This document shows, in pieces, positions 17,860 to 26,112 of a stretch of DNA of 64,000 nt. Under the pieces are notes generated by a model, which saw nothing but the letters and a program-made list of their open reading frames with translations, had not been told where the DNA came from and searched no databases. Source of the DNA: Lederbergia graminis (GTDB taxonomy: Bacteria > Bacillota > Bacilli > Bacillales > Bacillaceae_C); the NCBI RefSeq assembly GCF_042655485.1, contig NZ_JBHSMC010000004.1:4495-68494 (forward strand). The letters run 5' to 3'. The translations under genes were made by a program, and so were the position numbers. How positions within the stretch are numbered: position 1 is the stretch's first letter; the number at the start of each line of letters is the position of its first letter.

Positions 17860-19119
17860 TTATTGCAGTTGCCACTTATCTACGCCTTCTTCAACACCTA
17901 AAAGTAACACATCAACCTCTGTTCCTTTTTTATATCCTCTCGTTCCACCAGGAAGGACCATGAACGCATTTCCTCGCGCTATCGAAGTAACTGCATTAGA
18001 TTTATTAAATCCTGCAGGTGTTATATATGCCTTTCCATCTTCAAACCGATAAATACTTCTTACAAACCGCATAAAAGGATTAGGCTTTGGGAAATCCTCC
18101 GTTAAAATTGCTTTTGCATATGGTAAAAATGGTTTTTTGCAACCCATCATCGTCAAAAGAGCTGGGCGTACAAATAACTCAAATCCACTAAAACAAGCGG
18201 AAGGATTACCGGATAATCCAAAAAGCAATTTCCCTCTCACAGTAGCAACTGTTGTAACACTACCCGGGCGCATCGCTACTTTATTAAAAAGCACTTTTGC
18301 TTTAAGTCGATCATAAATAGCAGGTAAATAATCAAAATCACCGACTGAAACTCCACCAGTTGTAATTAGAACATCACATTCTTCTAATGCTTTTTCTACA
18401 ATTTGACAACAAACGTCTAAGTCATCCATTCTCATACCATATGATTTAGAGGCTATTCCCATTCGTTTTAATTGTGCGATAATCATTGGTCCATTACTAT
18501 TTCGTATCTTTCCAGGTTGTAATGGCTCATCCACATCGATTAACTCTGTTCCTGTCGATAAAATACCTACAAAAGGTTTTTTAGCAACATCCACTTTCGC
18601 ATATCCAAATGTAGCTAAAAGCGCAACTATACCTGGATGGACTATGGTACCAGCTTCAATAAGTTGTTCCCCTTGTTGAGCATCTTCACCTTGTCGCGAT
18701 ACATTTTCTCCTTTAGCAAAAGGCTTCCTTATCGTAAAACCACCATCATGTTCTACTGTTTGCTCCAGCATGACAATAGCATCCGCACTTTCTGGAATTG
18801 GAGCACCAGTCATAATACGAACTGCTTCCTTTTCCCCTAATTTCCTACTCGTTAATTGGCCAGCTCCAATATGATCGATTACGTTAAATTGTTTGCGATT
18901 ATTTCCACTTGCGCCAATAGAATCAATGGAGCGAATTGCAAAGCCGTCATAGGGAGAACGATTAAATGGTGGAACATCATGTTGAGCAATAATAGGCTCT
19001 GCTAGAATTGAATTGTAACTCTCGTCTAAACTGACAGTAATTGTAGGCATTGCTCTAGAATGCTGTAAAACTCTGTTAATAGCTTCCGAAACTTGAATTG
19101 GCTTTCTTATTTCGACCAT
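17860..19119 (-). CDS. moeA: Molybdopterin molybdenumtransferase
   Basis: A 419-residue protein that inserts molybdate into adenylylated molybdopterin. MoeA domains are visible: the N-terminal region with PPFNRSPYDGFAIRS, the MPT-binding fold with LSTGTELIDVDEPL, ITTGGVSVGDFDYL and FGLSGNPSACFSGFELFVRP, and the C-terminal beta domain. The frame continues upstream to 19146, but GGAGGG six bases before the ATG at 19119 marks the start (MVEIRKPIQVSEA). It sits between narK and moaA on the same strand. Confidence 0.95.
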   Translation of the reverse strand: MVEIRKPIQVSEAINRVLQHSRAMPTITVSLDESYNSILAEPIIAQHDVPPFNRSPYDGFAIRSIDSIGASGNNRKQFNVIDHIGAGQLTSRKLGEKEAVRIMTGAPIPESADAIVMLEQTVEHDGGFTIRKPFAKGENVSRQGEDAQQGEQLIEAGTIVHPGIVALLATFGYAKVDVAKKPFVGILSTGTELIDVDEPLQPGKIRNSNGPMIIAQLKRMGIASKSYGMRMDDLDVCCQIVEKALEECDVLITTGGVSVGDFDYLPAIYDRLKAKVLFNKVAMRPGSVTTVATVRGKLLFGLSGNPSACFSGFELFVRPALLTMMGCKKPFLPYAKAILTEDFPKPNPFMRFVRSIYRFEDGKAYITPAGFNKSNAVTSIARGNAFMVLPGGTRGYKKGTEVDVLLLGVEEGVDKWQLQ

Positions 19120-19214
19120 CTTTTTCCCTCCACAATCGATTTGCATATTCGGTCCGTATTTCTCCTATACAGCTTATACATACTAGCTTTTTAATTTCAA
19201 TCGTTCAAAACAAT

Positions 19215-20393
19215 TTAACTTGTTTTCGTATTTGTTTCCATCACAAGCTTAAGACGATCTTGATAGTACATTAATATAACGAGAATTAAGCTGGCCAATG
19301 CCACTTGTGACAATAACATAAATCCTATCGCATAATGACCAGTAATAGAATGAATAGCAGCTAACATAATCGGAGGGAAGAACCCACCTAGTCCCCCCAT
19401 CATAGAGACAATTCCATTTACAATTCCTGCTTCTTTATTGAAATATTGAGGGACAAGTTTAAATATGACACCATTTCCTATTCCTGCTGAAATCCCGATT
19501 AAAATGCATCCAACAGTATATAGTCCCATACCAGGCGAGAATGCGAGTACGATAGCTGCAAATGTATATACGGCAAAAACTCCTATTAAAATAAACAGAG
19601 GCTTAAACTTATCACCAAGCCATCCACCTAATGGACGTAAAAATGTTGCAACAGCAATAAAACCAGCCGTTCTTAGACCTGCATCCACTTTATCTAAGGA
19701 AAATTCGGACACAAGAAAATTTGGTAAATATACGGTAAAAGCTACAAAAGAACCAAATGTAATGAAATAAAACAATGAAAAGAACCACAATTTCTGATTA
19801 TTGATGACACCTTTAATTTGTTGCATAATTGGTGCCTTTACTTTCACTTCATGACGATCACCAAAAAATATATTTAAAACTAAAAACACTAATAATAAAA
19901 CTAAGTACAATTTAATTGTGAAAGACCAACCGAACTTTGTTGCTAACATAGGTGCAGCAAAAGTAGAAATAGCTGTACCAATATTTCCTACCCCATAAAC
20001 ACCGTTTACTAATCCATGCTTTTCTTTTGGATAATATTTAGGCAATGAAGTAACTCCTACGGAAAACACCGCTCCACCTATCCCAAGAAGTAAGCCTCCA
20101 AGAACCAAATCCATGTAGGAATTTGCTTCACTTAAATAATAGACAGGAAATAATAAAATGATAAAGCTAATCATAAACACCATACGTGCTCCAATGATAT
20201 TAGCATAATATCCAAGTGGAATCCGTAAAACGGAACCTAACACAACTGGGATTGCCGTTAAAATAGCAATTTTTTCTTGAGGTATTTGAATATCTTCCCT
20301 AATAAAAGGTAATAACGAGGAAATTATTACCCAAACCATAAAACCAACAACTAAATTTAATGATTGTAGTGGTAGTTGTACTTTCCTAATCAT
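19215..20393 (-). CDS. narK: Nitrate/nitrite transporter, NarK (MFS)
   Basis: A 392-residue, 12-helix major facilitator protein. Nitrate-porter signatures are visible: the N-terminal part of the fold with GLLLGIGGAVFSVGVTSLPKYYP and the later ISAGIGNGVIFKLVPQYF, both glycine-rich nitrate-signature helices. It imports nitrate and/or exports nitrite for the NarGHI enzyme encoded upstream. The start ATG has an AAGGTGAG box. It heads the group narK-moeA-moaA and has a distinctive 12-bp hairpin about 76 bases upstream. Confidence 0.93.
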   Translation of the reverse strand: MIRKVQLPLQSLNLVVGFMVWVIISSLLPFIREDIQIPQEKIAILTAIPVVLGSVLRIPLGYYANIIGARMVFMISFIILLFPVYYLSEANSYMDLVLGGLLLGIGGAVFSVGVTSLPKYYPKEKHGLVNGVYGVGNIGTAISTFAAPMLATKFGWSFTIKLYLVLLLVFLVLNIFFGDRHEVKVKAPIMQQIKGVINNQKLWFFSLFYFITFGSFVAFTVYLPNFLVSEFSLDKVDAGLRTAGFIAVATFLRPLGGWLGDKFKPLFILIGVFAVYTFAAIVLAFSPGMGLYTVGCILIGISAGIGNGVIFKLVPQYFNKEAGIVNGIVSMMGGLGGFFPPIMLAAIHSITGHYAIGFMLLSQVALASLILVILMYYQDRLKLVMETNTKTS

Positions 20394-20468
20394 GTAATCT
20401 CACCTTTCCTTTGTCACTAAGATCAGTATCTAGTTAATATTCTAAAGACGATACGTCCAACTGGTAAT

Positions 20469-20502
20469 AGGGATTCTCCCTTAATTACTCGGGGGAATCC
20501 CT
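20469..20502 (-). promoter_or_regulatory. 12-bp inverted repeat upstream of narK
   Basis: AGGGATTCTCCC (20469-20480) pairs with GGGGGAATCCCT (20491-20502) with one G-T pair around ten bases. No T-run follows on the minus strand, so it is unlike the terminator 30 bases away. The word GGGAATCCCTG in it also occurs upstream of narG at 29894-29904. It may be an operator shared by the two transcription units, possibly for NreC. An FNR-like half site TTGTGAAG lies next to it at 20506-20513. Confidence 0.4.
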
Positions 20503-20530
20503 GTATTGTGAAGAAATGATCATATAGAGA

Positions 20531-20562
20531 CAAAAAAAGACTCGCTATCATTAGCAAAGTCG
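20531..20562 (-). terminator. Terminator after the nre-linked hemerythrin gene
   Basis: On the minus strand GAC.TTGC pairs with GCGAGTC around an eight-base loop with one bulge, and seven T residues follow. It lies just beyond the stop at 20564 and separates the nar-nre group from narK. Confidence 0.8.
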
Positions 20563-20563
20563 A

Positions 20564-21091
20564 TTAAATGATTTTTGTATGTAATTGTTGTGTTAGTTTT
20601 TCTTGATCTACTGCTTTCATGACCTTTTCTGTCATCGGAAATAAAACACTCTCCTCTTTCACAAAATGAACCATTAGTACTTCATATGCTTCGCCAGCGT
20701 CTTTCACTAAGTCCATCATTTCTTCTAGAGTAAGATTTTCTATATTTGATAACGTGTGATGTAAAAAATGGCCAATGTAACCGTCAATATCATCATGTTC
20801 TGCTTCAATTGTTACAATCGGTCCTTGCTCTTTACCAATATAAAGTCCTAGTAATGGGAAGAAATACGCTTCTTCCTTTTCACAATGGTTTTTCCAAGGC
20901 TCAATAAATTCTACTAATAGTTTTCGCAATCTCTTTATTTCCATCCTACCTTCTTCGAGAGTATAAACACCTTTTTCAAAATTTAATACGATTGCGTGCC
21001 ACTCATTCATTAAATGGGTGAGAAATAAATGCTCATTTTCCAGTATACGCATGGAAGGTTCTTTAAACCTAAAAATATTAGTAACGGTCAT
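20564..21091 (-). CDS. Hemerythrin-like domain protein
   Basis: A 175-residue four-helix di-iron protein. Ligand patterns seen are ENEHLFLTHLMNEWHAIV, WKNHCEKEEAYFFPLL, EAEHDDIDGYIGHFLHH and VHFVKEESVLFP, a complete hemerythrin set. An AAAGGAG box lies eight bases before the ATG. It follows nreC by 25 bases and probably ends the narGHJI-nreABC transcript. Related proteins act in nitric-oxide or Fe-S stress, which suits nitrate respiration, but the ligand cannot be read from the sequence. Confidence 0.85.
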   Translation of the reverse strand: MTVTNIFRFKEPSMRILENEHLFLTHLMNEWHAIVLNFEKGVYTLEEGRMEIKRLRKLLVEFIEPWKNHCEKEEAYFFPLLGLYIGKEQGPIVTIEAEHDDIDGYIGHFLHHTLSNIENLTLEEMMDLVKDAGEAYEVLMVHFVKEESVLFPMTEKVMKAVDQEKLTQQLHTKII

Positions 21092-21116
21092 ATTTCAAAC
21101 TCCTTTTAAGATACAT

Positions 21117-21764
21117 TTAAAAATGGAGTAACCTCTTCTTCAATGCAAATTCAACTAGCTCAGGTCGACTTTTCAAATGTAATTTTTCCATTATTTTCGC
21201 CTTATGTGCTTCTACTGTTTTGACGGATATAAAGAGCATTTCCGCGATTTCCTTATTGCCATAACCTTTTGCAACTAATGGCAAAATTTCTAGCTCTCTT
21301 TTTGACAACACTTTATATGGATCATTCTCCACAACATTTTGGTCATTCTTCACGAATTCACGTACTAGAGATGTAGCCATCTTTGGGTTTATATATGTTT
21401 CACCATTGTAGACAGTACGAATTGCTTTTAGTAATTCATCATCTGGAGAATTCTTTAACACATAGCCATGTGCTCCATTTTTTAACGCATGGAATAAATA
21501 TTCTTCATCATCATACATCGTTAATATGATTATTTTCGTATTTGGAAAGTCCTCACTGATTTTTCCTACAGCAATTAATCCACTCTCTCCAGGTGGCATG
21601 CTTAAGTCGAGTAATAAAATATCTGGTTCGTATTTTGCTACTTGTCGATGAGCTTCAATACCATCTGCAGCTGTACCTACAACTTCCATATCTTCTTGTA
21701 AATTAAGAATCATGGTAAATCCACTGCGAACCACTGCATGATCATCTGCAATTACAATTTTCAT
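21117..21764 (-). CDS. nreC: Response regulator NreC (NarL/FixJ family)
   Basis: A 215-residue two-component regulator. The receiver domain (1-120) has the acidic pair in IVIADDHAVV, the phospho-acceptor Asp in ILLLDLSMPPGESG and the conserved Lys in GYVLKNSPDDEL. The C-terminal LuxR-type helix-turn-helix is LSKRELEILPLVAKGYGNKEIA through VKTVEAHKAKIMEKL. The ATG at 21764 overlaps the nreB stop as ATGA. Partner of NreB, it should activate the nar genes when oxygen is low. Confidence 0.93.
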   Translation of the reverse strand: MKIVIADDHAVVRSGFTMILNLQEDMEVVGTAADGIEAHRQVAKYEPDILLLDLSMPPGESGLIAVGKISEDFPNTKIIILTMYDDEEYLFHALKNGAHGYVLKNSPDDELLKAIRTVYNGETYINPKMATSLVREFVKNDQNVVENDPYKVLSKRELEILPLVAKGYGNKEIAEMLFISVKTVEAHKAKIMEKLHLKSRPELVEFALKKRLLHF

Positions 21765-22831
21765 ATTGTACTCCACTCCTTAGATACCTTCTTCGATAAT
21801 GGAATTGCCAAATGGATAATCGTGCCTTTTCCAATTACTGATTGTATCGAAAGATTTGCTCCTACTAATTCTGCTCGTTCATGCATTCCAAATAGGCCTA
21901 AACCGGTTCCTTGTGCTTCTTTCGCATCGATATTAAACCCAATACCTTCATCTTCAACAATTAGTTCCAAATTATCTTTTGTAAGAAAAAGCCGGATTTT
22001 CACTTCATCTACCCTAGCATATTTTAGAGCATTAAATACAGCTTCTTGGCAAATTCTATATACCACAGTTTCTATTTCACTATTAAAACGTGCTCCTTGC
22101 ATTTCGGCATTAAAATGCACTAGTAACCCATAGTTTTTTTCAATCCATTTAAAATGTGTGCGGAATGCAGCTTCTAACCCTAAATCATCTAGTAATGCAG
22201 GTCTAAGTTCAACGGATAGATTTCTAACTTCTTCCAGTAAACGATTTAGAGATGCTTCCGTCTCCACTATTTTATCGCGAACTTCTGTTGAAATATCCAT
22301 ATACATTAAAACACGGAGTTCTACTAAAGAACTAATTAATTCTTGGGCAATACTGTCATGAAGTTCACGAGAAATACGTTTTCTTTCGTTTTCCTGTGCG
22401 TTAATCGTCCTTTGCATTAAATTACTTTTGTAAAACGATTCTTTTACTTGATTATGCCGAGTTAAGTTTCGTAACATAAACACTTTTATTCCACGTTGCT
22501 TATCAATTATTTGATATGTCGCTATATACGGAATAACACCTTTACCACGCGTATCTAAAAAAACTTGGAAAGATGTAAAGTCTTGGTTTGGATTACCCAT
22601 AAAACAACCTTCGCACGTCATTTCTTCTTTCTCATTTGTAAACCCTCGACATGTTAAACAAAATCCTTTATCCACTTTCGCAAGTAAATTTTCCTTTACA
22701 TAAGGATCTAAAATTTCCTCCGCTGCAGGGTTCATGTTGATGAGTTGATTATGACGATTAAAAAAGAAAATTGCTTCTGAACTCTCATAGAATAATCTCT
22801 CCATTAATTCATTCATCTGTTTATTTTCCAT
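21761..22831 (-). CDS. nreB: Oxygen-sensing histidine kinase NreB
   Basis: A 356-residue cytoplasmic kinase. The N-terminal PAS domain carries CLTC, eleven residues, then CEGC, exactly the Cys spacing that binds the O2-labile [4Fe-4S] cluster in Staphylococcus NreB. HisKA_3 follows with phospho-His in ISRELHDSIAQEL, then an HATPase with GTGLGLFGMHERAELVGA. Loss of the cluster in air is expected to switch the kinase off. The ATG overlaps the nreA stop by one base (TAATG), with GGGGTGA upstream. Confidence 0.95.
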   Translation of the reverse strand: MENKQMNELMERLFYESSEAIFFFNRHNQLINMNPAAEEILDPYVKENLLAKVDKGFCLTCRGFTNEKEEMTCEGCFMGNPNQDFTSFQVFLDTRGKGVIPYIATYQIIDKQRGIKVFMLRNLTRHNQVKESFYKSNLMQRTINAQENERKRISRELHDSIAQELISSLVELRVLMYMDISTEVRDKIVETEASLNRLLEEVRNLSVELRPALLDDLGLEAAFRTHFKWIEKNYGLLVHFNAEMQGARFNSEIETVVYRICQEAVFNALKYARVDEVKIRLFLTKDNLELIVEDEGIGFNIDAKEAQGTGLGLFGMHERAELVGANLSIQSVIGKGTIIHLAIPLSKKVSKEWSTI

Positions 22832-23292
22832 TACCAACTCACCCCGTTAAAACCACTTGCAGAAATTTGTTTCAGAAATAATGTATAAACATGTTGATAA
22901 TCTTTTAATTCACTCGTCTTAGTATCACGATTCCCTAAAAGAATAACACCTTTTACCTTATCTTGCTGCCCTTCAAAAATTGGAAATGCGACTAATCTTT
23001 TCAGATCTTCAGATACAACAATTGGATAATTATATAGGTCGGTTATGATGTTATCTGTAATATCCTTTATATACATAGGCTTACCGGATTTATAAACTAA
23101 TCCAGCAATTCCTTTACCTGATTGTAATACAACACGTTTGTAACGATTATTAATATTCCCTGATGCATATTGCCATTTAAGTACATAATCAAGTTGTGAA
23201 GTTTGAACAAATGCCAGTGCGATTAAGTCTATCGCTGATTGTGCTCTCAATTCATCGATTAATGTTTGATAATCTATGTTATTGTCCATCAT
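22831..23292 (-). CDS. nreA: GAF-domain nitrate sensor NreA
   Basis: A 153-residue single GAF domain protein (LIDELRAQSAIDLIALAFVQ at the start, VAFPIFEGQQDKVKGVILLGNR near the end). In Staphylococcus carnosus NreA binds nitrate and restrains NreB when nitrate is absent; position and size here match. It lies between narI and nreB, with one-base overlap to nreB, so the three proteins are co-translated. Assignment rests on context as well as fold. Confidence 0.88.
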   Translation of the reverse strand: MMDNNIDYQTLIDELRAQSAIDLIALAFVQTSQLDYVLKWQYASGNINNRYKRVVLQSGKGIAGLVYKSGKPMYIKDITDNIITDLYNYPIVVSEDLKRLVAFPIFEGQQDKVKGVILLGNRDTKTSELKDYQHVYTLFLKQISASGFNGVSW

Positions 23293-23335
23293 CTATACCT
23301 TTCTTATGAGGAGAAGTGGATGTCTTCTCCCCCCT

Positions 23336-24022
23336 TCATTGTTGATGTGTACGATTTTTCCGATAGAGGATGTAGCTACGTCCTACATAGTTTAATGGTA
23401 CACTCCATACATGTACAAGTCGAGTAAATGGCCATAGTGCAAAAATTAAAAATCCAGAAAGAATATGCAATTGAAATGAAATCGGTACATCTCTCATTAA
23501 TGCTGGATCCGGATGGAATGCTAACAAGTCTCTAAACCAAACTGAAATGGATGTACGGTAGTCAAAATCAGGTTGCACGGCATTTGTTACTAATGTTGCA
23601 TACATACCTAAGCAGATGATGAACAGAAGCAATGTATTAACAATTAAATCAGATACAGAACTTAATTTACGAACATTTTTGATTGTAAATCTTCTTGTAG
23701 TTAAGATTAACATTCCTGCAAATGTTACAAATCCAAAGAATCCACCAATGTACACTGCCCCTAAATGATATAAATGATCATTTACTCCTATTGCTCGCAT
23801 CCATTCTTTCGGGATACCAAGACCAGAAACATGTCCCATGATGACTGGAATAATCCCAACATGAAATAAAATACTTCCTATCATTAATTGTTTCTTTTCT
23901 ATAAATTCACTAGATTTAGCCGTCCAATTAAACTTGTCATGTCGATAACGAAAAATGTGACCGACAATAAAGATTACTCCACAAATGTATGGATATATCA
24001 CCCACAAAAATTGCTCAAACAT
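23336..24022 (-). CDS. narI: Respiratory nitrate reductase gamma subunit (cytochrome b)
   Basis: A 228-residue membrane protein with five hydrophobic helices, holding the two b-type hemes that pass electrons from menaquinol to NarH. Heme-ligand candidates are the His residues in ILFHVGIIPVIMGHVSGLG, and the pair in PISFQLHILSGFLIFALWPFTRLVHVWSVP. The length equals the usual 220-230. It overlaps narJ by eight bases and is the fourth nar gene. Confidence 0.95.
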   Translation of the reverse strand: MFEQFLWVIYPYICGVIFIVGHIFRYRHDKFNWTAKSSEFIEKKQLMIGSILFHVGIIPVIMGHVSGLGIPKEWMRAIGVNDHLYHLGAVYIGGFFGFVTFAGMLILTTRRFTIKNVRKLSSVSDLIVNTLLLFIICLGMYATLVTNAVQPDFDYRTSISVWFRDLLAFHPDPALMRDVPISFQLHILSGFLIFALWPFTRLVHVWSVPLNYVGRSYILYRKNRTHQQ

Positions 24023-24584
24023 GTTTTGGATCTCCCTTCTTCAAGCATGACTTAACAGTCGCTCGCAACCCCTGTATTAATGGAGCATATGGACTATTAA
24101 ACTCTTTCAGCGTGTTTAATAGATGGAATGTTCCATCTTCTATTACAGCTAATAGAATCTTAAAACTGTCATCTGCTCGCGGATCCCCTAACCAGTCTGC
24201 AGCATAGATAAATTCGCAAATTAATGGAAGACTATCAGATAATTCCCCATTTGGAATTTCAAGGCCAAACATTTCATAAAGCACTTTTAAACGTGCTAGC
24301 ATTTGCCCTCTTTCTTTACTATCTTCAAATTTCACGTATGTCATGTACAAGGTTGCTCGCTTTTGAAAATCAAATGTTGCTACATATAACTCTTCTAATT
24401 CTTCTAGACTGTAAGCATGGATTTTTTCCCAATATTTCATCACATGTTCGTAAGCGGGACTAGAGGGAGATACAGTTCCCTCTAGTAATTGTGGATGAAA
24501 TGTCCTTTTTTTAGGGTAAGACAGCTGATAAGCTAGAAAACCAAAAAACTCTTTATGTTGATGTAATTGTTGTAAATCAATCAC
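24015..24584 (-). CDS. narJ: Nitrate reductase assembly chaperone NarJ
   Basis: A 189-residue cytoplasmic chaperone (TorD/NarJ type) needed to load the molybdenum cofactor into NarG. Family features include FFGFLAYQLSYPKK, YVATFDFQKRATLYMTYVKF and LPLICEFIYAADWL. The open frame extends upstream inside narH, but GGGGGAA six bases before the GTG at 24584 fixes the start. That gives an eight-base overlap with narH and a length near the B. subtilis protein. Confidence 0.92.
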   Translation of the reverse strand: MIDLQQLHQHKEFFGFLAYQLSYPKKRTFHPQLLEGTVSPSSPAYEHVMKYWEKIHAYSLEELEELYVATFDFQKRATLYMTYVKFEDSKERGQMLARLKVLYEMFGLEIPNGELSDSLPLICEFIYAADWLGDPRADDSFKILLAVIEDGTFHLLNTLKEFNSPYAPLIQGLRATVKSCLKKGDPKHV

Positions 24585-26112
24585 GCCAAATTCCCCCATA
24601 GAAGTTTTCTTCATATAACTGTTTCCCTGATTTATTTGGAATTTGCTGTGGACCACATCCATCACAACCATCATCAAAACCAGTTCCACCTTGAGCCCGG
24701 TATGGATCTAAATAACCTTCACGATGTGATGTTGGTACTACAAATCTATCTTCGTATTTAGCTATCGCTAGTAATCTATACATTTGTTTTGTTTGATGAG
24801 CAGTTACGCCAACACGTTCTAGTCTACTTTCATCAAACTCTTTACCTGATGAGATTGCTCGCATGTAAGAGCGCATCATAGCCATTCGTTGTAGAGCACC
24901 TTTCACTGTTTCAGTATCACCAGCTGTTAACAAATTAGCTAAATATTCAATAGGTGTTCGCATTTCTTCAATGGCAGGGAAAATCATATCTGGGTTTTTA
25001 ATCGAATCTTTTCCTTCAAAGTAATTCATAATTGGGCTTAAAGGTGGCACATACCAAACCATCGGCAATGTCCGGTATTCTGGATGCAACGGGAAAGCTA
25101 GTCGATATTCAATAGCTAGTTTATATACCGGTGAATTTTGCGCTGCCTCAATCCATTTATCTGCAATTCCATCCTTTTGAGCTTGTTTTATTACTTCTGG
25201 ATCATTTGGATCTAAAAATAAACTGCACTGTGCTTCATATAAGTCTTTCTCATCTGGTGTTGCTGCTACTTCTAATACTCGGTCTGCATCGTACAGTAAT
25301 ACTCCTAAATAACGTATTCTACCTGTACATGTCTCCGAGCAAACTGTTGGTAATCCTGCTTCAATACGTGGATAACAAAATGTACATTTTTCTGCTTTAT
25401 TTGTTTTCCAGTTAAAATATACTTTCTTATATGGGCATCCAGTCATACAATAGCGCCAACCACGACATGCTTCTTGATCAACAAGGACAATTCCATCCTC
25501 ATCCCGTTTATACATAGCACCAGAAGGACATGATGCTACACAACTTGGGTTTAAACAATGTTCACATAAACGTGGTAAGTACATCATAAATGATTGTTCA
25601 AAATTAAATTTGATCTCTTCTTCGATTTTCTCGACATTCGGATCCTTAGGACCTGTAATATGTGCTCCAGCCAAGTCATCTTCCCAGTTTGGTCCCCATT
25701 CAAGATTCATATATTCACCAGTAATAACCGATTTCGGGCGTGCTACAGGAGTGTTTTCTTTCTCAGGTGCATTTGTTAACACTTCATAATCATATGTCCA
25801 TGGTTCATAGTAATCTTTCATTTCTGGCATGTCCGGATTATAGAATATTTTTCCCAACGCAATTTTGGATAACTTATTTCCTGATCGCAATTCTAATTTA
25901 CCATTACGAAGTTGCCAACCACCTTTATATAGGTCTTGGTCCTCCCAACGTTTTGGATAGCCAATCCCTGGCTTTGTTTCCACGTTATTAAACCACATAT
26001 ATTCTGCACCAGGTCGATTTGTCCATGTACTTTTACATGTCACACTACAAGTATGGCAGCCAATACACTTATCTAGATTCATCACCATGGCAATTTGTGC
26101 TTTAATCTTCAA
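24577..26112 (-). CDS. narH: Respiratory nitrate reductase beta subunit (Fe-S)
   Basis: A 511-residue iron-sulfur protein linking NarI to NarG. Cluster ligands are clear: CIGCHTCSVTC near residue 16, CEHCLNPSCVASCP, CRGWRYCMTGCPYKK (with Trp replacing one Cys, as in the [3Fe-4S] site) and CTFCYPRIEAGLPTVCSETC. The start MKIKAQIAMVMNLDKC is standard. It overlaps the narG end by eleven bases. The C-terminus is slightly long relative to the 487-residue B. subtilis protein and ends with CDGCG. Confidence 0.96.
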   Translation of the reverse strand: MKIKAQIAMVMNLDKCIGCHTCSVTCKSTWTNRPGAEYMWFNNVETKPGIGYPKRWEDQDLYKGGWQLRNGKLELRSGNKLSKIALGKIFYNPDMPEMKDYYEPWTYDYEVLTNAPEKENTPVARPKSVITGEYMNLEWGPNWEDDLAGAHITGPKDPNVEKIEEEIKFNFEQSFMMYLPRLCEHCLNPSCVASCPSGAMYKRDEDGIVLVDQEACRGWRYCMTGCPYKKVYFNWKTNKAEKCTFCYPRIEAGLPTVCSETCTGRIRYLGVLLYDADRVLEVAATPDEKDLYEAQCSLFLDPNDPEVIKQAQKDGIADKWIEAAQNSPVYKLAIEYRLAFPLHPEYRTLPMVWYVPPLSPIMNYFEGKDSIKNPDMIFPAIEEMRTPIEYLANLLTAGDTETVKGALQRMAMMRSYMRAISSGKEFDESRLERVGVTAHQTKQMYRLLAIAKYEDRFVVPTSHREGYLDPYRAQGGTGFDDGCDGCGPQQIPNKSGKQLYEENFYGGIWRD